Source: Bradyrhizobium sp.
GTDB taxonomy: Bacteria; Pseudomonadota; Alphaproteobacteria; Rhizobiales; Xanthobacteraceae
NCBI RefSeq assembly: GCF_022844465.1
Contig: NZ_JALHLP010000015.1
Span: 42,111 to 106,110 of the forward strand
DNA: 64,000 nucleotides
Reading direction: 5' to 3'
In this document: piece by piece, positions 58,831 to 64,000 of the stretch
How positions within the stretch are numbered: the first letter of the stretch is position 1
Layout of the letters: every line of letters starts with the position of its first letter
Position numbers and translations under genes: made by a program
The notes under the pieces: generated by a model
What the model was told of the DNA's origin: nothing
The model's input: the letters and a program-made list of their open reading frames with translations, nothing else
Databases searched by the model: none

Positions 58831-59463
58831 TCCGCCGTTGCGCGCGAGGCCGCTTCGCGCGGCTTCGTCCTTGGGGCGGAGCGTCAGCGCGCGGCCGTAA
58901 GATGCGGACGCCGTAACCTTTTCTCCGATCCGTTCATAGGCGAGGCCGCGGGCGGTCCAGGCTTGCGCATTGTTCGGATCGGCCTGTACCGCTTCGTCCA
59001 GATCGGAAGCGGCTTCCCTGGCCTTGTCGAGTGCGAGATAGCTCGTCGCCCGCGCCAGCAGCGGCTCGACCTGCTGCGGTTTCAGGCCGTTGGCGGCGGT
59101 GAAATCCTCGATCGCCTGCTGGTGCCGTTTCTCGCCCTGATGGATCAGCCCGCGGCCGTACAGGGCCGGCACATTGTAGGGATCGAGTGCGAGCGCCCGG
59201 TCGAACTCGGCGAGTGCTTCTGACGCCCTGCCCGATCGGGCGAGTTCTTGGCCGCGTGCGGTATGGCCCTGCGCATCGCGGGCGCCTTGCTCGGCAGCGT
59301 TGCCGCCCGGCTTCTGCACGACTGGCGGCCTGTCGTTATTGGATCCCCAGGATCCCAAATCGAACGAGCAGCCCGCCAGGGGGAGGGTGATCGCGAGCAG
59401 CGCTGCGGCGGGTGCGGAACTGCGGGAAGGTCGGGAAAAAACGTTGCAAAGCAAAATGGCCAT
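58828..59463 (-). CDS. TPR-containing lipoprotein
   Basis: A 211-residue lipoprotein. A signal sequence with lipobox LAGC (Cys near residue 31) is followed by a Ser/Asn/Pro linker and then four or so TPR motifs from about residue 70: ALAEFDRALALDPYNVPALY, AIEDFTAANGLKPQQVEPLL, AASDLDEAVQADPNNAQAWT and YGRALTLRPKDEAARSG. It probably serves as a scaffold at an envelope membrane. ATG 59463 is preferred over 59523. The TAG stop is provided by repeat copy D. Confidence 0.85.
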   Translation of the reverse strand: MAILLCNVFSRPSRSSAPAAALLAITLPLAGCSFDLGSWGSNNDRPPVVQKPGGNAAEQGARDAQGHTARGQELARSGRASEALAEFDRALALDPYNVPALYGRGLIHQGEKRHQQAIEDFTAANGLKPQQVEPLLARATSYLALDKAREAASDLDEAVQADPNNAQAWTARGLAYERIGEKVTASASYGRALTLRPKDEAARSGLARNGG

Positions 59464-59560
59464 GAAGCGAATACCCGGGCGTCCGATGCGGCAATAGGTA
59501 GCCTGCCGGACCGAGAAAGGCATCGGTCAAGATTGGCCTGGCGTTGCCGGCGCAGTGGCA

Positions 59561-59594
59561 GAAAAACAAAACGCGGACCGAAGGCCCGCGTTTT
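59561..59594 (-). terminator. Rho-independent terminator for rpsU
   Basis: Read on the minus strand: stem AAAACGCGG / CCGCGTTTT (59568-59576 and 59586-59594) followed by GTTTTTC, a good T-rich tract. It lies 25 bp after the rpsU stop. Confidence 0.85.
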
Positions 59595-59618
59595 CCAGTC
59601 CCAGTTTCCCGATTGCGT

Positions 59619-59927
59619 TCAACGCGGTCCGCGCGGACCCGCACCCGGGCCGCCACGACCACCAGCAGCGCCCCCGCGCTCGCCGCCGGGACCGGCGCCG
59701 AACACCGGCTTCGGCTTCATCGGCAGCAGGCCTTCGCGCTGCAGCTTCTTGCGGGCCAGCTTGCGCGCGCGGCGCACGGCCTCGGCCTTTTCACGGGCCT
59801 TCTTCTCGGAGGGCTTTTCGTAATGGCCGCGCAGCTTCATCTCGCGGAAGATACCCTCGCGCTGCATCTTTTTCTTCAGCGCCTTGAGGGCTTGATCGAC
59901 GTTGTTATCGCGGACGAGAACCTGCAC
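59619..59927 (-). CDS. rpsU: 30S ribosomal protein S21
   Basis: A 102-residue S21 protein starting at GTG with VLVRDNNVDQALKALKKKMQ, followed by REGIFREMKLRGHYEKPSEK and KKAREKAEAVRRARKLARKK, the standard basic helices. The last 35 residues form a Gly/Pro/Arg-rich tail (GAGPGGERGGAAGGRGGPG) longer than in many homologues, as is common in alphaproteobacteria. AGAGGA lies 6 bases before the GTG. A clear terminator follows. Confidence 0.95.
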   Translation of the reverse strand: MQVLVRDNNVDQALKALKKKMQREGIFREMKLRGHYEKPSEKKAREKAEAVRRARKLARKKLQREGLLPMKPKPVFGAGPGGERGGAAGGRGGPGAGPRGPR

Positions 59928-60238
59928 GCGGCATCCTCTTTCAATTGACAGGATAAGAATTCTGGCAAGGTCAAAGGGCTGGCGAGCAGCCTCGCCCCGA
60001 ACCTGAAGGCGGGCATGTAGCAGACAATAACGCGAATGTCCACCGGCGAGGCGACCATTCCTGCCAGCTTGGTTTCGGTGGAATGGATGGGGCATCGACG
60101 GCCGATTCGATGCGTTTTCCTGACGCCGACCGATTTTCGCCCCGCTTCAAGGGCCCAGGGTAGAGTCATGAAAACGTGTGGAATTGCCGCACGCATGAAC
60201 CGGGTGATTTGCTGTTTCGGTGCGACCGGACGATCAGG
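59928..60238. other. Intergenic region without recognisable gene
   Basis: About 310 bp between purK and rpsU, both on the minus strand. Open frames here are short shadows without family resemblance. It should hold the rpsU promoter. No repeat or strong hairpin is evident. Confidence 0.4.
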
Positions 60239-61342
60239 CTATTTTCCGGAGCCTGGCCTCACCTCGGTCACATGGCCCATCTTGCGGCCGGGTCGCGGCG
60301 TCCCCTTGCCGTAGAGATGCACGGTCGCACCGGGAACCGTCAGCCACCGCTCATAGTCCAGCACGTCGTCGCCGATCAGGTTGGTCATGGTGACCTGCCC
60401 ATGGCGGATCGGCTTGGCGAGCGGCCAGCCGGCGATCGCGCGGATGTGCTGCTCGAACTGGGAAACCGAGGCGCCGTCCAGCGTCCAATGTCCTGAGTTA
60501 TGCACCCGTGGCGCGATCTCGTTGACCAGCACCTGCGGCCCGCCCGGCCCGGCGACCACGAACATCTCGACCGCGAGCACGCCGACATAGTCCAGTGCAT
60601 TGGCGATCTTCTCGGCGACCGCGCGCGCCTGTGTCGCCAGCTCATCGGATATCGCCGCCGGTGCGCGCGAGATTTTCAGGATATGATCGCGATGCTCGTT
60701 CTCGGTAACGTCGTAGCATTCGACCTCGCCGTCCGCCGAGCGCGCGACGATCACGGAAACTTCGCGCTCGAACGGAATGAAGGCTTCGAGGATCGCGGAT
60801 TTGGTGCCGAGGTCTTCCCAGACCTGGTTGGGATCGTCGCCATCGCGGATGATCGCCTGGCCTTTGCCGTCATAGCCGAAACGACGGGTCTTGATCACGG
60901 CGGGACGGCCGATGCGGGCGATCGCGGCGCGCAGGGTCTCCACCGACGAGACGTCGGCGTAGTCGGCGGTACCGATGCCCAGCCGCTTGACGAAGTCCTT
61001 TTCGATCAGCCGGTCCTGGGTGGTTTCGAGAATGCTCTGGGCCGGCAGAACCGGACGCCGTGCCGCCAGCACCATCGCGGTCGCCGCCGGAACATTTTCG
61101 AACTCGTAGGTGATGACATCGACATCGTTGGCGAAAAGCTCGAGCGCCTCTACGTCGGCATATTCGGCGCAGGTTGCGTTCAGCACGACGTCGAACGCGG
61201 GCGAATCCGGATCGGGCGAGAACACCTGGCACTTGAGGCCGAGGCGCGCCGCGGCCATGGCCAGCATCCTGCCCAATTGTCCGCCGCCGAGAATTCCGAT
61301 GGTGTCGCCGGGCTTCAGCCGCACATGACCTGAAGCCGTCAC
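60239..61342 (-). CDS. purK: N5-carboxyaminoimidazole ribonucleotide synthase PurK
   Basis: PurK uses ATP and bicarbonate to carboxylate aminoimidazole ribonucleotide in purine synthesis. The 367-residue ATP-grasp enzyme starts with PGDTIGILGGGQLGRMLAMA and has TYEFENVPAATAMVLA, VIKTRRFGYDGKGQAII and LVNEIAPRVHNSGHWTLDGA. The GTG start overlaps the purE stop (GTGA), so the pair is translationally coupled, as expected for purE-purK. Confidence 0.96.
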   Translation of the reverse strand: MTASGHVRLKPGDTIGILGGGQLGRMLAMAAARLGLKCQVFSPDPDSPAFDVVLNATCAEYADVEALELFANDVDVITYEFENVPAATAMVLAARRPVLPAQSILETTQDRLIEKDFVKRLGIGTADYADVSSVETLRAAIARIGRPAVIKTRRFGYDGKGQAIIRDGDDPNQVWEDLGTKSAILEAFIPFEREVSVIVARSADGEVECYDVTENEHRDHILKISRAPAAISDELATQARAVAEKIANALDYVGVLAVEMFVVAGPGGPQVLVNEIAPRVHNSGHWTLDGASVSQFEQHIRAIAGWPLAKPIRHGQVTMTNLIGDDVLDYERWLTVPGATVHLYGKGTPRPGRKMGHVTEVRPGSGK

Positions 61343-61827
61343 GCCGGATCCTCCGGGCGCTCTTTGACCGCGTCCGTCAGTTGCTTGCGCCAGTCGGCGA
61401 GCCGTATCGCCAGCGCCGCATCGTTGAGCGCGAGCACGCTTGCTGCGAGCAGTGCGGCGTTGATGGCGCCGGACTTTCCGATCGCCAGCGTCCCGACCGG
61501 AACGCCGGCCGGCATCTGCACAATCGAGTAAAGCGAATCGACACCCGAGAGCGCCTTGGATTCGACGGGAACTCCGAACACCGGCAGCTCCGTCAGCGCA
61601 GCGGCCATGCCGGGCAGGTGGGCCGCGCCGCCGGCACCCGCGATGATGAGCTTGAAGCCCGCAGCCTTGGCGCCCTTGGCGAAGCTGAACAGCCGGTCCG
61701 GCGTTCGATGGGCGGAGATGATTCGTTCCTCGCATTCAATTCCAAGCGCCGCCAGAGTTTCGGCGGCGTGGCGCATGGTCTCCCAGTCCGACTGGCTGCC
61801 CATGATGATGGCGACGGGTGCGGTCAT
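61339..61827 (-). CDS. purE: N5-carboxyaminoimidazole ribonucleotide mutase PurE
   Basis: PurE moves the carboxyl group made by PurK to give carboxyaminoimidazole ribonucleotide. The 162-residue protein has VAIIMGSQSDWETMRHAAET at the start, RIISAHRTPDRLFSFAKGAK with the catalytic His and IIAGAGGAAHLPGMAAALTE. The class I form is indicated by its partner PurK. First gene of the purE-purK unit on the minus strand. Confidence 0.97.
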   Translation of the reverse strand: MTAPVAIIMGSQSDWETMRHAAETLAALGIECEERIISAHRTPDRLFSFAKGAKAAGFKLIIAGAGGAAHLPGMAAALTELPVFGVPVESKALSGVDSLYSIVQMPAGVPVGTLAIGKSGAINAALLAASVLALNDAALAIRLADWRKQLTDAVKERPEDPA

Positions 61828-61979
61828 CTCGTCAATTCTGTTCGGGAATCCAGAAACATAGGCTGGATTATAGGGGGCGCCCCTGGATCATCCAAGGCGT
61901 GGCAAGGGATCAGCAATGGACTATCCTGTCTTGGTGAATCCCGGCAAGCCTTCATACGCCGGCCTGCACAGGGAAGGCC

Positions 61980-62651
61980 ATGAAGAAGAAATCCAGCGCG
62001 ACCGCCGCCAGAGCGGCAAAACGCCCCAGAAACGCGGGTGCCGGGCGCAATCTCGCGCCGCATCTCCCGCCAGCGCCGGTTTCCCCGCCCGAAGACCCCA
62101 AGTCGACCATTCGTCGGTTGAAGGCGAAACTGGCCAAGGCCCAGGCGCGAATCGCGGAGCTGGAGGCTGCTGCCGACACCGACTTTCTGCTGGATATTCC
62201 GAACAGGCGCGGCTTTGAGCGCGAGCTTCACCGCTCGATCGCCTACATCAAGCGCTACCACGCCCACGGCGCCCTGATCGTAATCGACGTCGACCGCCTG
62301 AAGCCGATCAACGACGCCTTTGGTCACGCCGCAGGCGATCAGGTACTCAAGGCCATCGTCTCGACGATCCAGGGTCAGGTGCGGTCGTCCGACGTGGTCG
62401 GCCGGCTCGGCGGCGACGAGTTCGCGCTCCTGGTGTGGAATCTCAGCGAGACGGACGCCAGGGCCAAGGCGGCCGCGCTGGAAGAGGCGATCGATCGCCT
62501 TACCTTCGTTTTTCGCGGCAGCACCATCACCGCCGGCGCGTCGGCCGGCGTCGCGGTCCTCGACCTCCACGCCGAAGCCGGCCGCGCGCTGGAAGTGGCT
62601 GACAGCGCCATGTACGTGCGCAAGGCCCAGCGGCGGCACGAGGTTTCATGA
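61980..62651 (+). CDS. Small cytoplasmic GGDEF diguanylate cyclase
   Basis: A 223-residue protein with a basic, Ala/Pro-rich start, a short coiled coil (RRLKAKLAKAQARIAELEAA, about 45-65) and a GGDEF domain. The active site is VVGRLGGDEFALLVWN near residue 145, intact, with an RxxD inhibitory site (RSSD) five residues upstream. VDRLKPINDAFGHAAGDQVL is the metal and nucleotide segment. It should make cyclic di-GMP. No sensor domain is present, so control may come through the coiled coil or expression. It is divergent from purE. Confidence 0.9.
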   Translation: MKKKSSATAARAAKRPRNAGAGRNLAPHLPPAPVSPPEDPKSTIRRLKAKLAKAQARIAELEAAADTDFLLDIPNRRGFERELHRSIAYIKRYHAHGALIVIDVDRLKPINDAFGHAAGDQVLKAIVSTIQGQVRSSDVVGRLGGDEFALLVWNLSETDARAKAAALEEAIDRLTFVFRGSTITAGASAGVAVLDLHAEAGRALEVADSAMYVRKAQRRHEVS

Positions 62652-62679
62652 GCGCGGACGCGCCCTCTCGTGGCAGTGG

Positions 62680-62931
62680 CTACAGCCCGCTGAGATCGTC
62701 CGGTACGCTGCCGAATTTCCGCAACAAGCGTGGATCGCCGAATTCGCCGATCATGGGATCGCCGCTGCGGCTGAAGGCGACCGCGCCGATGCTGCCGGCC
62801 ATTCGCGACATCGTTTCGGCTCGCCGCAGCGCTGTGGTCGGACTCGGGCACTCCTCCGCGGCCCCCGCTACCGGGGAGCCGCTGTCGTCCTGCAGAAATG
62901 GCATGGCGACGTAGTAGGTGACATCAGCCAT
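62680..62931 (-). CDS. Small conserved-looking hypothetical protein
   Basis: An 83-residue protein, MADVTYYVAMPFLQDDSGSP followed by CPSPTTALRRAETMSRMAGS and IGEFGDPRLLRKFGSVPDDL. GGAG lies 6 bases before the ATG at 62931, supporting translation. The composition suggests a small alpha/beta protein that is cytoplasmic. I do not recognise a named family. It lies just downstream of another small minus-strand gene (62960-63232), so they may form a two-gene unit. Confidence 0.62.
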   Translation of the reverse strand: MADVTYYVAMPFLQDDSGSPVAGAAEECPSPTTALRRAETMSRMAGSIGAVAFSRSGDPMIGEFGDPRLLRKFGSVPDDLSGL

Positions 62932-62959
62932 TATATCGCTCCTGGGTAATCGCTCCAGT

Positions 62960-63232
62960 TCAGGCGGCGTTGCGGCTGGCCGCTGGCGCGGGGGTTGATG
63001 CGTTGGCTTCAAGCGAACCGATACCGGGTTCACCTGAAAGGACTTTGGTCGATCCGCGGCCCGCTTCGACCGCAGCCCGCACTTCGTCCAGTTCGATTTC
63101 CAGATACTCGTTGGCCATGATCAGCGCCTTGATGGTCGATCGCAGGTTGCCGTCGCACATCGCAATGGCCTGATCGCAAGCCTGCTCGTAACGGTGGTGG
63201 CTTTCGTCGGATCGGGATACGGGACCGGACAT
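62960..63232 (-). CDS. Small helical hypothetical protein
   Basis: A 90-residue protein. The central part, YEQACDQAIAMCDGNLRSTI and KALIMANEYLEIELDEVRAA, is strongly helical, and the C-terminus is Ala/Pro-rich and probably disordered. AGGGAG precedes the ATG. No family is recognised. It lies 28 bp upstream of the small gene at 62680-62931 on the same strand. Confidence 0.6.
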   Translation of the reverse strand: MSGPVSRSDESHHRYEQACDQAIAMCDGNLRSTIKALIMANEYLEIELDEVRAAVEAGRGSTKVLSGEPGIGSLEANASTPAPAASRNAA

Positions 63233-63350
63233 GGTGGACTCCCTTTACTGCCGGGTTGATCCCGAATGTTCATCTTTTGTTCTATAAGAGTCAAGGTGTG
63301 ACGGCGCGTCGCGACCTGTTTTCCCCGCCGCTCGGTCGCGACCGTCGCAA

Positions 63351-63557
63351 TCAGGCGATGATATCGGGCGTGATCTGATCTTCGATAAAGGCAATGCGGT
63401 CACGCAGTTGCAGCTTGCGCTTCTTCAGCCGCTGCAGCCGCAGCAAGTCAGGCGCTGGCGATTGATGCAGCGCATCGATCGCCGCGTCGAGATCGCGATG
63501 CTCCTGCTGCAGGCGGGCGAGTTCGTTTTCGAGCTCGCGCTCATCTTCTTCGGTCAT
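63351..63557 (-). CDS. DUF465 (YdcH-like) protein
   Basis: A 68-residue coiled-coil protein of the DUF465/YdcH family. ELENELARLQQEHRDLDAAI, RLQRLKKRKLQLRDRIAFIE and a short end are typical. The function is unknown. A second DUF465 protein is encoded divergently 240 bp away (63795). Confidence 0.88.
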   Translation of the reverse strand: MTEEDERELENELARLQQEHRDLDAAIDALHQSPAPDLLRLQRLKKRKLQLRDRIAFIEDQITPDIIA

Positions 63558-63794
63558 GGTGTATGTTGGCTAAAGACGCGGTTCAGTTGTCAACATGATT
63601 GCAAAGCCCGGATTAAATATCCTCCCTGCGGGGCTGCTCCGCAAGTCGACCTGGTTCCCTGCTCACGATTGGTTACAGCCAATCGCCAAAATATGAGCGG
63701 CCGGATTTCGGATAGCCATCGACAGATTTCGCCGCTGGTGTACACTTTCTCATCCGGATCGAATCTGAGGTTTCAACCGCCGAGGAGATTTCGT

Positions 63795-63980
63795 ATGGCA
63801 ATACAGGCGCATCTTGTTGAACTTGAACGCAAACACAAGATTCTCGAGAATGAATTGCACGAAGCGCTCGTGCACCTTTCCACAGACGACCTGCAGATTG
63901 TCGAGTTGAAGCGCCGCAAGTTGATGGTCAAGGATGAGATTGAGCGGCTGAAGAAAACCGCCAGCGGAACTCTCCACTAA
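63795..63980 (+). CDS. DUF465 (YdcH-like) protein
   Basis: A 61-residue DUF465/YdcH protein: MAIQAHLVELERKHKILENE, LHEALVHLSTDDLQIVELKR and RKLMVKDEIERLKK, an antiparallel helical pair. GAGGAG precedes the ATG at 63795. It is a divergent neighbour of another DUF465 gene on the minus strand. A longer upstream reading (from 63408) is only an open frame without support. Function unknown. Confidence 0.88.
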   Translation: MAIQAHLVELERKHKILENELHEALVHLSTDDLQIVELKRRKLMVKDEIERLKKTASGTLH

Positions 63981-64000
63981 TTCATCCAGCAGAGTATTCA

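Overview
The window is GC-rich alphaproteobacterial chromosome. Protein families and gene content (split pntAA/pntAB/pntB, GapR, aa3-type oxidase subunit IV, DUF1036, DUF1244, DUF882 and DUF2852 proteins, interspersed hairpin repeats) point to Bradyrhizobium or a close relative in the Nitrobacteraceae. This placement is inferred from family recognition, not from a database search. No rRNA, tRNA, CRISPR array or intact transposase was seen.

Layout. 1-4968: the end of a YebC-type regulator, then the overlapping ruvC-ruvA-ruvB Holliday-junction operon, a Tat-exported metallophosphoesterase, a vapBC toxin-antitoxin pair and the thioesterase ybgC. 4969-24091: about 19 kb of mostly accessory genes lying between ybgC and tolQ. 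They include two MFS transporters, an MBL-fold hydrolase, a GhrA-like reductase, an ECF42-type sigma factor with its DGPF partner plus SRPBCC and VOC proteins, cobT/cobS/cobC for the cobalamin lower ligand, a second DGPF protein, a TetR gene with matching operator-like palindromes, DUF2852, CBS, Crp/Fnr and GlsB-like genes, an orphan TakP-like TRAP binding protein and a serine acetyltransferase. 24092-33148: tolQ-tolR-tolA-tolB, then a GGDEF/EAL protein and a FeeM-like N-acyl amino acid synthase, then pal and cpoB. 33167-36413: tilS and ftsH.

36505-48770: a large membrane protein, a TetR regulator, pyk with a DUF1036 gene, DUF1244, gapR, two cell-wall proteins (DUF882/M15-like and an L,D-transpeptidase), a sigma-54 response regulator and a TerC protein. 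48887-52838: a small membrane protein, an XRE-plus-unknown gene pair, oligoendopeptidase F and an AbrB-like/Doc toxin-antitoxin pair. 52932-56967: an aa3 oxidase small subunit, the proton-translocating transhydrogenase operon and a lipase-like hydrolase. 57007-64000: a decayed antiporter fragment, cupin, a proline-rich membrane-anchored protein, a TPR lipoprotein, rpsU, purE-purK, a small GGDEF protein and four small genes including two YdcH/DUF465 proteins.

The strongest unusual signals are these. (i) A family of four roughly 65-105 bp interspersed repeats, three between convergent genes and two supplying the TAG stop codon of the upstream gene. (ii) A 21-bp tandem triplication that copies the cobS stop and cobC start. 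(iii) A Crp/Fnr gene whose C-terminal extension runs antisense through a GlsB-like gene. (iv) A TetR gene and its neighbour carrying matching ATGTAAA palindromes. (v) A cyclic-di-GMP enzyme and a FeeM-like synthase lodged between tolB and pal.
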